Shown: positions 24,054-32,669 of the stretch, in pieces
Layout: the number at the start of each line of letters is the position of its first letter
Position numbering within the stretch: the stretch's first letter is position 1
The notes under the pieces: model-generated
Seen by the model: the letters and a program-made list of their open reading frames with translations, nothing else
Told to the model about the DNA's origin: nothing
Databases searched by the model: none
Assembly (NCBI GenBank): GCA_030652255.1
Contig: JAUSAZ010000042.1
Coordinates: 1 to 62,919, forward strand
Length of the DNA: 62,919 bases
Source: Myxococcales bacterium
GTDB taxonomy: Bacteria > Myxococcota_A > Polyangia > Polyangiales > Ga0077539
Direction of reading: 5' to 3'
Translations under genes and position numbers: made by a program

Positions 24054-25286
24054 ATGGCGTTGAACCCGATCGTGCTCGCGGTGCCCTTCTACTTCGTCGG
24101 GATGGGCATCGAAGCGGCCATCAACCGCAAGCTCCGCGCGGGGCTCTACACGGTCGACGACACGCTCAACAACCTCGCCACCGGGCTCTTCCAGCAGCTG
24201 CTCACGGTGCTCGCCGCGGCGGCCCTCATGGCGCCCTACTACTGGGTCTACGAGCACGCCCGGGTCACCGACTGGTTCGGCGCGCACCCGGTGATCGCGT
24301 GGGTCACCGCCTTCGTGCTCTCGGACTTCCTCTACTACCTCTTCCATCGATGGAGCCACGAGAGCGCCATCGGGTGGTTCAGCCACGTCGTGCACCACCA
24401 GAGCGAGGAGTACAACCTCTCCGTAGCCCTGCGGCAGGACGCCTGGCAGCCGCTGTTCTCGACGTGGTTCTTCGTGCCGCTGGCCCTGCTGGGACTGCCC
24501 CCGGCGATCTTCGCCACCGCCTACGGCCTGGTCATCGTGTACCAGTTCTGGATACACACCCGGCTCATCGGGCGGATGGGCCCGCTCGAGTGGATCTTCA
24601 ACACCCCGTCGCACCACCGGGTGCACCACGGCGTCGACCCGAAGTACCTCGACAAGAACTACGCCGGCGTCTTCATCATCTGGGATCGCCTGCTGGGCAC
24701 CTTCGAGCCCGAGGCCGAGGCGCCCACCTACGGCACCATCGAGCCCGTCGAGAGCTTCAACCCGGGGTGGGTCCACCTCGCGTACGGCGCCAAGCTCGCC
24801 CGCAAGGTCGCCGCCATGCCCACGCTCTGGGACGGCATCCAGGCCGTGGTCCGCTCGCCGGGGTGGGTGCCCCCGGGCGTCCCCGTCGAGGACCTCAACG
24901 CCCTCGCCGCCGCGCGCCTCAACGCACCGAAGTACACCGTGACCGTGTCTCCCCCGCGGCGCCGCTTCGTGCTCGCCTCCTTCGTCCTGGCGATGCTCCC
25001 CGGCGTCCTGCCCCTCGGGCTCCCGATGCCCTATTGGACCAAGGTGGTGCTCGCCGCGCTGAGCGTGTGGGGCCTCACCAACGTGGGCGGCGTCACCGAG
25101 CAGCGCCCCTGGGCCGTCCCCTCCGAGCAGGCGCGGCTCGCCCTCGTGGGCGTCGCGGCCCTCAGCCTGGCCGCCTGGACACGCCAGCCCTGGTGGCTCG
25201 CCGCGGCCGCCGTGGCGTGGACCATGAGCACCTGGCTCACCCAGCTCAGCCCTCCCGGAAGCGATACCCCACGCCCTGCTCCGTGA
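24054..25286 (+). CDS. Sterol desaturase/fatty acid hydroxylase-family membrane oxygenase
   Basis: The 410-residue protein has several membrane helices and the three His boxes of the di-iron membrane oxygenases: HRWSHE near residue 98, HVVHHQSEE near 112 and HHRVHH near 186. Closest in layout are alkylglycerol monooxygenase-like and sterol C4/C5-type enzymes, with an extra C-terminal membrane domain (~residues 300-400). It probably oxidises a lipid; the substrate is not known. Its 3' end overlaps the convergent response regulator gene by 41 bp. Confidence 0.88.
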   Translation: MALNPIVLAVPFYFVGMGIEAAINRKLRAGLYTVDDTLNNLATGLFQQLLTVLAAAALMAPYYWVYEHARVTDWFGAHPVIAWVTAFVLSDFLYYLFHRWSHESAIGWFSHVVHHQSEEYNLSVALRQDAWQPLFSTWFFVPLALLGLPPAIFATAYGLVIVYQFWIHTRLIGRMGPLEWIFNTPSHHRVHHGVDPKYLDKNYAGVFIIWDRLLGTFEPEAEAPTYGTIEPVESFNPGWVHLAYGAKLARKVAAMPTLWDGIQAVVRSPGWVPPGVPVEDLNALAAARLNAPKYTVTVSPPRRRFVLASFVLAMLPGVLPLGLPMPYWTKVVLAALSVWGLTNVGGVTEQRPWAVPSEQARLALVGVAALSLAAWTRQPWWLAAAAVAWTMSTWLTQLSPPGSDTPRPAP

Positions 25287-25947
25287 CGATGTGCCGCGGC
25301 CTCGCGGGGTCGGCCTCGACCTTCTTCCGCAGCTCGGCCATGTACACCCGCACGTAGTGGGTCTGGCGCGTAGAGCCCGGCCCCCACACCTCCCGCAGGA
25401 TCTGCTGGTGCGTCAGCACCTTGCCCGCGTTCTGCGCCAGCAGCACCAGCAGCTTGTACTCGATGGGCGTCAGGTGGACGACCGCGCCGCCGCGGGTCAC
25501 CTCGCGCCGCGCCAGGTCGATGCGAAGCTCGCCCGACTCGAACACCGGCTCCGCGGCCGTCCCGTCGAGGGCGCGCCCCGCGTGCCGTAGCGCCACCCGC
25601 ATCCGCGCGAGCAGCTCGTTCACGCCGAAGGGCTTGGTGAGGTAGTCGTCCGCGCCCGCGTCGAGGGCCATCACCTTGTCGTCCTCGCGCTGCCGCGCGG
25701 AGATCACCAGGATGGGCACCCGGGTCCACTCCCGCAGCCGGCGCGTCGTGTCGATGCCGTCGGCGTCGGGCAGCCCGAGGTCGAGCAGCACCAGGTCGGG
25801 CGGGTGCGCGCTCGCCAGCCGCAGCGCCTCCGCCGCCCCGCCGGCCTCCAGCAGGCGGTACCCGTGCGAGGCCAGCGAGGCCCGCAGGAAGCGCCGCATC
25901 TGCGGCTCGTCCTCGACCACCAGCACCAGCGGACCCGCCTCGCTCAT
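25246..25947 (-). CDS. kdpE: KdpE-type OmpR/PhoB-family response regulator
   Basis: The product has 233 residues. The receiver domain has VVEDEP, phospho-acceptor Asp56 (LVLLDLGLPDADG), ISAR and LTKPFG. The C-terminal winged helix has HLTPIEYKLL, LREVWGP and YVRVYMAELRKK, the KdpE-like pattern. ATG 25947 was chosen because GGAGG lies 5 bp upstream; an ATG at 25974 lacks this. The kinase gene ends 29 bp before this start, so they form one unit. KdpE normally activates kdpFABC, which is absent here; kup is the nearby K+ transporter. Confidence 0.9.
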   Translation of the reverse strand: MSEAGPLVLVVEDEPQMRRFLRASLASHGYRLLEAGGAAEALRLASAHPPDLVLLDLGLPDADGIDTTRRLREWTRVPILVISARQREDDKVMALDAGADDYLTKPFGVNELLARMRVALRHAGRALDGTAAEPVFESGELRIDLARREVTRGGAVVHLTPIEYKLLVLLAQNAGKVLTHQQILREVWGPGSTRQTHYVRVYMAELRKKVEADPARPRHIVTEQGVGYRFREG

Positions 25948-25951
25948 CACG

Positions 25952-25956
25952 CCTCC
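25952..25956 (-). promoter_or_regulatory. Strong ribosome binding site of the kdpE-type gene
   Basis: GGAGG on the minus strand lies 4 bp before the ATG at 25947-25945. It decides this start over the in-frame ATG at 25974. Confidence 0.75.
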
Positions 25957-25976
25957 GATCTCCCCGCGCTCCATCA

Positions 25977-27092
25977 CTACGCGCCGGTCGCGGGCGCGTC
26001 GCCCCCGCGCGGCATCGTCACCCGGAACACCGCCCCGCCGCCATCCCGGTTCTCCGCCGTGATGGCGCCGCCCTGGGCCTCGACCATGCCCTTGCAGATG
26101 GGCAGCCCCAGGCCCACCCCCCCGACGCCCACGTGCGGCCCGCGATAGAACTTCTCGAACACCCTGCCCAGCGCCTCCTCGCTCAAGCCCGGTCCGCGGT
26201 CGGACACCTCGAAGAACACCGTTCCCTCGTCCGCGCCCGCGCGCACCTCCAGGGGCGACCCCGCGGGCGTGTACTTCACCGCGTTCTCCAGGAGGTTCAC
26301 CAGCACCTGCTCCAGCAGCACCGGGTCGACGGACCACAACGGCAGCGTCTCGGGCAATCGCACCGTGACCTCCCGCCCCCCGAGCCGCGGCTCCAGCCGC
26401 GCCAGCGCCGAGCCCACCATCTCCTCCAGCGGCACCCACTCCCGCTTCACCCGCAGACCCCCGGACTCCAGCCGGGTCATGTCCAGCAGGTTGGACACCA
26501 GCCGCTCCATCCGCTCGGCCTCCTCGCAGATCGCCGCCAGCAGGTCGCGCCGCTCCGCCTCGGGCACCGTGGCCGACTCGTCGCGCAGCGTGGTCGCCGC
26601 CCCGGTGATCGCCGCCAGCGGCGTGCGGAGGTCGTGCGACACCGCGCTCAGGAGCGAGCTCCGCATCTCCTCCACGCGCATCCGCAGCGCCGCCGTCCTC
26701 GCCTCCTCGGCGAGCTGCGCCGCGCGCGCCTCGCGCTCGCGGGCGCTCAGCTCCTGCCGCTTGATGCGCAGGGTGAACCCGCTGATGAGCTGCCCCACGC
26801 CGAACATCATCGCGAAGGTGAGCGCGTGCCGCTTGTTGGCGACGGCGAAGGTGAACAAGGGCGGCACGAAGAAGAAGTCGAAGCCCGCGATCGAGAGCGC
26901 CGACGCCACCACCGAGGGCCCGCGCCCGAAGCGCACCGCCACCAGGATGATCACCAGGAGGTAGAGCATCGCCAGGTCGGGCAGGGTGAGCAGCGGGCGC
27001 CCGAGCCAGCTCAGCGCCGTCACCGCGCTCACGGCGCTCGCCGCCACGAGGTACCCGACGCCCCGGTTGGCCTCCGTCGTGTCGTCGGTCAT
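25977..27092 (-). CDS. Short KdpD-like sensor histidine kinase
   Basis: From ATG 27092 the protein has 371 residues. It has four hydrophobic helices of the KdpD-type DUF4118 module (LYLLVIILVAVRFGRGPS, FDFFFVPPLFTF), a coiled linker rich in Glu/Arg, then HisKA (SAVSHDLRTPLAAI) and HATPase domains (NLLENAVKYTP, SDRGPGLSEEA, GVGLGLPICKGM). E. coli KdpD is ~890 residues; the N-terminal KdpD and Usp domains are missing, so turgor/K+ sensing would have to use the membrane part. It is co-transcribed with the kdpE-type gene and divergent from kup. Confidence 0.88.
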   Translation of the reverse strand: MTDDTTEANRGVGYLVAASAVSAVTALSWLGRPLLTLPDLAMLYLLVIILVAVRFGRGPSVVASALSIAGFDFFFVPPLFTFAVANKRHALTFAMMFGVGQLISGFTLRIKRQELSAREREARAAQLAEEARTAALRMRVEEMRSSLLSAVSHDLRTPLAAITGAATTLRDESATVPEAERRDLLAAICEEAERMERLVSNLLDMTRLESGGLRVKREWVPLEEMVGSALARLEPRLGGREVTVRLPETLPLWSVDPVLLEQVLVNLLENAVKYTPAGSPLEVRAGADEGTVFFEVSDRGPGLSEEALGRVFEKFYRGPHVGVGGVGLGLPICKGMVEAQGGAITAENRDGGGAVFRVTMPRGGDAPATGA

Positions 27093-27164
27093 GCGTCGGC
27101 GGAGGAGAGGGACCACGTGGCCGCGACGGTACTCCAGCGCGCAGCATCCTCGCGCAGGGCTCCT

Positions 27165-27181
27165 TTGATACATTCTTGATA
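27165..27181. promoter_or_regulatory. Candidate KdpE operator: TTGATA direct repeat with 11-bp period
   Basis: TTGATA occurs at 27165-27170 and 27176-27181, one helical turn apart, inside an AT-rich island between the divergent sensor kinase gene (start 27092) and kup (start 27221). OmpR/PhoB-family regulators typically bind direct half-sites with an 11-bp period. Inferred from spacing and position only. Confidence 0.4.
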
Positions 27182-27220
27182 TGCGGTCGGGCTGAGCCGG
27201 GGCGTACACCTCGCGGCGCC

Positions 27221-29143
27221 ATGTCCCACGCCGCGGGCTCGCCCTCGTCCCACTCCCCCGAACCCACCACCACCAGCGCCGTCATCAAGCTCAGCCTCGG
27301 GGCGCTCGGGGTCGTCTACGGCGACATCGGCACCTCGCCGCTCTACGCGGTGAAGGAGTGCTTCGCGCCCGCGCACGGCGTCGCGCCCACGGTCGAGAAC
27401 GTCCTCGGCGTGCTCTCGCTCATCGTGTGGTCGCTCGTGCTGGTGGTGGCCGTGAAGTACGTCACGTTCATCCTGCGCGCCGACAACCAGGGCGAAGGCG
27501 GCGTGCTCTCGCTGCTCGCGCTGGTCACCTCGCGCCAGGAGATGGCCGACCGCGACCGCTCGCGCTCGCGCGCCGTCATCGTGGTGCTCGGGCTCTTCGG
27601 CGCCGCCCTGCTCTACGGCGACGGGGTCATCACCCCGGCCATCTCCGTACTCTCCGCCGTCGAGGGCCTGGAGGTCGCCACCACCAGCGTGCACCCCTTC
27701 ATCGTGCCCATCACGGTGCTCATCCTCGTGGGGCTCTTCCTGGTGCAGAAGCGCGGCACCGCGGGCATCGGCGCCGTCTTCGGCCCGGCCACCCTGGTGT
27801 GGTTCGTGAGCATCGCCGCCGCGGGCCTCCCGTGGATCGCCCGTCGCCCGGAGGTGCTCGGCGCGGTCAACCCCGTCCACGCCGTGCGCTTCTTCCTGGA
27901 GCACCGCGGGCACGGCTTCCTGCTGCTGGGCTCGGTGGTGCTGTGCATCACCGGCGGCGAGGCCCTCTACGCCGACATGGGCCACTTCGGCCGCAAGCCC
28001 ATCCGCTGGGCCTGGTACGGCGTGGTGTTCCCGGCGCTGCTCTGCAACTACTTCGGGCAGGGCGCGGTGCTCATCGAGCGCGGCGAGGCCGTGCGCGCCA
28101 ACCCCTTCTTCGGCCTGCTCGCCGGGCCCCTGGTGTACCCGATGGTGGCGGTCGCCACGGTGGCCACGGTGGTCGCCTCGCAGGCCCTCATCTCCGGAGC
28201 CTTCTCGCTCACCCAGCAGGCGGTGCAGCTCGGGTACTGCCCCCGCGTCACCATCGTGCACACCTCGGGCAGCGCCGAGGGGCAGATCTACATCCCCGAG
28301 GTCAACCGCATCCTGATGGTGGCGTGCATCGCGCTGGTGGTGATCTTCCGCGAGTCGACGCACCTCGCGGCGGCCTACGGCATCGCCGTCACCGGCACGA
28401 TGAGCATCACCTCGGTGCTCTTCTACCAGCTCACCCGGCAGTGGAAGTGGGCGCTGTGGAAGAGCGTCTCGCTGGTGGCGGTGTTCCTGGCGCTCGACCT
28501 GGCCTTCCTCGCCGCCAACGTGGTGAAGATCACCGACGGCGGCTGGCTCCCGCTGGCGATGGCCGCGGGGGTCTTCGTGGTGATGACGACGTGGAAGAAG
28601 GGGCGGCGCACGCTCGGCCACCACATCATCGCCAACACCCTGCCCACCGAGCTCTTCCTGAGCGACGTGGAGACCACCCAGCCGCACCGGGTGAAGGGCA
28701 CGGCGGTGTTCATGACCTCCAACCCCGACGGCGCGCCGCCGGTGCTGCTGCACCACTTCAAGCACAACAAGGTGCTGCACGAGCAGGTGATCCTGCTGTC
28801 GGTGCAGACGAAGCACGTGCCCGAGGTGCCCGCGGCGCAGCGCCTCACCATCAAGGACCTGGGCCAGGGCTTCTGGCAGGTGACGGCCACCTACGGCTTC
28901 ATGGAGACGCCCAACGTGCTGGAGTGCCTCACGCTCTGCAACGCGCGCGGACTCCCGGTAGACCCGCAGGCGGCGAGCTTCTACCTGGGCCGCGAGACCC
29001 TGCTCACCTCGGGGAGGTCGAGCATGGCCCGGTGGCGCAAGGTGCTGTTCGCGATCCTGTCGCGCAACGCCCGGCCGGCGAACATGTTCTTCAACATCCC
29101 CCCCAACCGGGTGGTCGAGCTCGGAACGCAGATCGAGCTGTAG
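27221..29143 (+). CDS. kup: Kup-family potassium uptake protein
   Basis: The 640-residue protein has about 12 membrane helices and the Kup hallmarks: ALGVVYGDIGTSPLYAVKE near residue 32, NQGEGGVLSLLAL near 92, YGDGVITPAISVLSA near 137, GGEALYADMGHFG near 250, and a cytoplasmic C-terminal domain (~residues 470-640) with FMETPNVLECL and FYLGRETL. Kup imports K+ with protons. ATG 27221 is used; the in-frame start at 27176 would add 15 non-membrane residues and cross the candidate operator. Gene order suggests control by the adjacent KdpDE pair. Confidence 0.95.
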   Translation: MSHAAGSPSSHSPEPTTTSAVIKLSLGALGVVYGDIGTSPLYAVKECFAPAHGVAPTVENVLGVLSLIVWSLVLVVAVKYVTFILRADNQGEGGVLSLLALVTSRQEMADRDRSRSRAVIVVLGLFGAALLYGDGVITPAISVLSAVEGLEVATTSVHPFIVPITVLILVGLFLVQKRGTAGIGAVFGPATLVWFVSIAAAGLPWIARRPEVLGAVNPVHAVRFFLEHRGHGFLLLGSVVLCITGGEALYADMGHFGRKPIRWAWYGVVFPALLCNYFGQGAVLIERGEAVRANPFFGLLAGPLVYPMVAVATVATVVASQALISGAFSLTQQAVQLGYCPRVTIVHTSGSAEGQIYIPEVNRILMVACIALVVIFRESTHLAAAYGIAVTGTMSITSVLFYQLTRQWKWALWKSVSLVAVFLALDLAFLAANVVKITDGGWLPLAMAAGVFVVMTTWKKGRRTLGHHIIANTLPTELFLSDVETTQPHRVKGTAVFMTSNPDGAPPVLLHHFKHNKVLHEQVILLSVQTKHVPEVPAAQRLTIKDLGQGFWQVTATYGFMETPNVLECLTLCNARGLPVDPQAASFYLGRETLLTSGRSSMARWRKVLFAILSRNARPANMFFNIPPNRVVELGTQIEL

Positions 29144-29220
29144 CGAAGGGGGTTGAGGGAGGGCGGGAGAGGGGGGGGAGGGGACGCAGCGCCGGGTGGC
29201 GCTACGTCAGCGGTCGCAGG

Positions 29221-32200
29221 TCAGCGGTCGCAGGTCTGGATGTTGGTGAAGCTGAACCAGTACACGGCGTGGAGCGAGCCCATGCCGAAGACGCCGTCGA
29301 CGGCGATCTGGGAGTTCACCGTAGGGAAGGACGAGTACTCAACCCAGCGGCCGTTGTTGTTCACGTCCGAGAGGATCCGGTAGGTCACCCCGGCGGTGAC
29401 GTTCCAGCCGGGCGTGAAGGTGAACGAGGGGTTGCCCGCGGGCACGGCGACCGTGGCGAGGGTGTTGCCCGAGGCGTCGGTCAGCCGGATGGTGTCCGCC
29501 TGGCCCTGGTTCTGGAAGCGCAGCGACTGGATGGTCGCGTTGCGCAGCGCGCGGAACTGCATCCCCGACGTCGCCCAGCCGCTGATGTTGTTGACCAGCG
29601 TGGGGCCCGCCACCCCGCTGCACACACCGGCGCAGGAGCCGGCCATGCAGGTGAGCCCCGCGCCGCAGGCGTTGCCGCAGCGGCCGCAGTGGGCGCCGGT
29701 GGTGCGCAGGTCGACCTCGCACCCGTTGGCGGGGTTGCCGTCGCAGTCGCCGAAGTTCGGGTCGCAGGTGTAGCCGCAGACGCTCCCCGCGCAGGTCGCC
29801 GTCGCGTTGGCCCGCGCCGGGCAGGCGTTGCCGCACGCCCCGCAGTGGGCGACCGCGGAGCTGAGCGCCACCTCGCAGCCGTCGAGGCGCGAGGCGTTGC
29901 AGTCGCCGAAGCCCGCCGCGCACACGAACCCGCAGGCGCCCATCGCGCACGCCGCGCGCGCGTTGGAGGCCGCCGGGCACACGGTGCCGCAGGCGCCGCA
30001 GTTGGTCGGGTCGGAGCTGGTGCTCGTGCAGGCGAGCCCGCACGCCGTCAGCCCCGCGCCGCAGGTCACCTGGCAGGTGCTGGCCGAGCACACCTGACCC
30101 GACGGGCAGGTCGTCCCGCACGCGGCGCAGTTGAGCCGGTCGGTGGTCAGGTCGACGCAGCGGCCCGAGCACACCGTCTGCCCGCTCGGGCACACGAGCG
30201 TGCACGCCCCGGCGGTGCAGACCTCGCCCGAGCCGCACACCCGACCGCACGCGCCGCAGTGGGCGCGGTCGGTCTGCAGGTCGCGGCAGACGCCCGAGCA
30301 GGCCGAGAGGCCCGCCGCGCACGACAGCACGCAGCTCCCCGCGGTGCACACCTGGCCCGCGGCGCAGGTCGTCCCGCACGCGCCGCAGTTGGCGCGGTCG
30401 GTCTGGAGATCACGGCAGGTGCCCGAGCAGGCCGAGAGGCCCGTCGCGCACGAGAGCACGCAGCTGCCCGCGGTGCACACCTGGCCGGCGGCGCACACGG
30501 TGCCGCAGCCGCCGCAGTTGAGCCGGTCGGTCTGCAGGTCGCGGCAGGTGCCGCTACAGTTGGTGAGCGCGCCGCCGCACGACACCGTGCAGGAGCCCGC
30601 GATGCACAGCTCGCCCGCGGCGCACGCGCGCGCGCAGGCGCCGCAGTTGAGCCGGTCGGTGTTGAGGTCGCGGCAGGTGCCGCTGCAGTTGGTGCCGGGC
30701 GTCCCGCACGACACCACGCAGGCCCCCGCGGTGCACACCTGGCCCGCGACGCAGGTCGTCCCGCAGGCGCCGCAGTTGATCCGGTCGGTCTGGAGGTCGC
30801 GGCAGGTGCCGCTGCAGTTGGTCTGCGACGCGGGGCACGACACCTCGCAGCGCCCCGCGGTGCACACCTGGCCCGCGGCGCAGGCGGCGCCGCACGCGCC
30901 GCAGTGGGCGCGGTCGCTCTGGAGGTCACGGCACACCCCGCCGCACGCCGTGAGCGCGCCGTCGCAGGAGACCACGCAGGCCCCCGCGGTGCACACCTGG
31001 CCGGCGGCGCAGACGGTGCCGCACGCGCCGCAGTTGGCGCGGTCGGTCTGGAGGTCGCGGCACGAGCCGCCGCAGCTGGAGAGGCCCGCCACGCACGACA
31101 GCACGCAGGCCCCCGCGGTGCACACCTCGCCCGCCTGGCAGCTACGGCCGCAGCCGCCGCAGTTGCTGCGGTCGGTGTCGAGGTCGCGGCACGAGCCCGC
31201 GCAGTCCGTGAGGCCCGCCACGCAGGAGGTCACGCACGCCGAGCCGGAGCACACCTGGCCCGGGGCGCAGGAGCGGCCGCACATCCCGCAGTGCGCGCGG
31301 TCGCTGGTGAGGTCGCGGCACGAGCCGCCGCAGTCCGTGAGGCCCGCCACGCAGGAGGTCACGCACATCCCCGTCGAGCACACCTGGCCCGCGGCGCAGA
31401 CGCGGCCGCACATCCCGCAGTGCGCGCGGTCGCTCTCGAGCTCGCGGCACGAGCCGCCGCAGTCCGACTGCCCCGCCGGGCACGACGTCACGCACGCCGC
31501 GCCGGAGCACACCTGCCCCGCGGCGCAGGCCGTCCCGCACGCGCCGCAGTTGGCGCGGTCGCTCTGGAGGTCGCGGCACGATCCGCCGCAGCTGGTCTGG
31601 CCCGCCACGCAGGAGGTCACGCAGGTGCCGCCGGAGCACACCTGGCCCGCGGCGCAGGCCGTCCCGCAGGTGCCGCAGCTGGCGCGGTCGCTCTGGAGGT
31701 CGCGGCACGATCCCGCGCACGCGGCCTGGCCGACCGGGCACGAGGTCTGGCACGAGCCCATGAGGCAGGCCTCGCCGGGCATGCACGCCGTCCCGCAGGC
31801 GCCGCAGTGGAGCCGGTCGGTCTGCGTGTCGCGGCAGGCGCCGGAGCACTCGACCTGCCCGGCCGGGCACGAGGTGACGCACGCGCCCGCGGAGCACACC
31901 TGGCCCGCGGCGCACGCCATCCCGCACGCGCCGCAGTTGGCGCGGTCGGCCTGGAGGTCGGCGCAGGCCCCGACGCCGCCGTCCGCGGCGCCGCAGACGG
32001 TGAAGCCCGGGAGGCAGGTCACGACGCAGCGGCCGGCCTCGCAGGCGCGGCCCGCGCCGCACGCGGTGTTGCAGGCGCCGCAGTTGAGCGGGTCGGTGGA
32101 GAGCATCGCGCAGCGGCGCTCGCCGCCCGCGCTGGTGCAGGTCTCCAGGCCCGCCTGGCAGGTCGTGGTGCAGCTGCCGTTGGAGCACACCTCGCCGGGG

Positions 32201-32592
32201 CCGCAGCGCCGGCCGCACGCGCCGCAGTGGTTGTTGTCCGTCGGCAGGAGCACGCACACCTGCGCGCCGCCGTCGCCCGAGATGGGACAGGCCTGCTGCG
32301 TCGAGGGACAGGCCGTCTGGCAGCGCCCGGACATGCAGCGGTCGCTGCCCGTGCAGCGCTGGCCGCAGGCGCCGCAGTTGTTGTCGTCGCTCGCGGACGC
32401 CACGCAGCGCCCGTCGCAGAGCAGCTGACCGTCGCCGCAGGTCGGCGGCCGGTCGACGGCGATGTCCGCCGCGACGTCGGCGCCCGCGTCGGCGGTGCCG
32501 CCGACGACCGAGCTCGACGTACAGCCGGCGGACCAGAGGGCGGTCGCCATGGCGGCGACCAGGAGATGGAGGCGTATGGGTGGATGGATCAT
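29221..32592 (-). CDS. Giant Cys-rich repeat surface lipoprotein (about 21 CGACG modules)
   Basis: The 1123-residue protein starts at ATG 32592 with a lipoprotein signal (ATALWSAGC) and a short Asp/Ala tether. Then come about 21 tandem modules of ~40 residues with the core 'NCGACGT.CAAGQVC..G.C' and spacer 'SCRDLQ(T/S)DRA', six or more cysteines each, ending near residue 985. A non-Cys beta-sandwich-like domain closes the protein (ISGWATSGMQFRAL, NGRWVEYSSF, HAVYWFSFTNIQTC). Such proteins occur widely in myxobacteria, often under wrong names. The many disulfides suggest a stiff external rod with the last domain at the tip. The adjacent same-strand gene is also Cys-rich. Confidence 0.88.
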   Translation of the reverse strand: MIHPPIRLHLLVAAMATALWSAGCTSSSVVGGTADAGADVAADIAVDRPPTCGDGQLLCDGRCVASASDDNNCGACGQRCTGSDRCMSGRCQTACPSTQQACPISGDGGAQVCVLLPTDNNHCGACGRRCGPGEVCSNGSCTTTCQAGLETCTSAGGERRCAMLSTDPLNCGACNTACGAGRACEAGRCVVTCLPGFTVCGAADGGVGACADLQADRANCGACGMACAAGQVCSAGACVTSCPAGQVECSGACRDTQTDRLHCGACGTACMPGEACLMGSCQTSCPVGQAACAGSCRDLQSDRASCGTCGTACAAGQVCSGGTCVTSCVAGQTSCGGSCRDLQSDRANCGACGTACAAGQVCSGAACVTSCPAGQSDCGGSCRELESDRAHCGMCGRVCAAGQVCSTGMCVTSCVAGLTDCGGSCRDLTSDRAHCGMCGRSCAPGQVCSGSACVTSCVAGLTDCAGSCRDLDTDRSNCGGCGRSCQAGEVCTAGACVLSCVAGLSSCGGSCRDLQTDRANCGACGTVCAAGQVCTAGACVVSCDGALTACGGVCRDLQSDRAHCGACGAACAAGQVCTAGRCEVSCPASQTNCSGTCRDLQTDRINCGACGTTCVAGQVCTAGACVVSCGTPGTNCSGTCRDLNTDRLNCGACARACAAGELCIAGSCTVSCGGALTNCSGTCRDLQTDRLNCGGCGTVCAAGQVCTAGSCVLSCATGLSACSGTCRDLQTDRANCGACGTTCAAGQVCTAGSCVLSCAAGLSACSGVCRDLQTDRAHCGACGRVCGSGEVCTAGACTLVCPSGQTVCSGRCVDLTTDRLNCAACGTTCPSGQVCSASTCQVTCGAGLTACGLACTSTSSDPTNCGACGTVCPAASNARAACAMGACGFVCAAGFGDCNASRLDGCEVALSSAVAHCGACGNACPARANATATCAGSVCGYTCDPNFGDCDGNPANGCEVDLRTTGAHCGRCGNACGAGLTCMAGSCAGVCSGVAGPTLVNNISGWATSGMQFRALRNATIQSLRFQNQGQADTIRLTDASGNTLATVAVPAGNPSFTFTPGWNVTAGVTYRILSDVNNNGRWVEYSSFPTVNSQIAVDGVFGMGSLHAVYWFSFTNIQTCDR

Positions 32593-32669
32593 CGCGGGTC
32601 TCCGATGGGGGGGACGCAGCCGCACGGTGCGGCGCATCGACCCTATCGCAGATCCCGCGTCGGTCGGGG

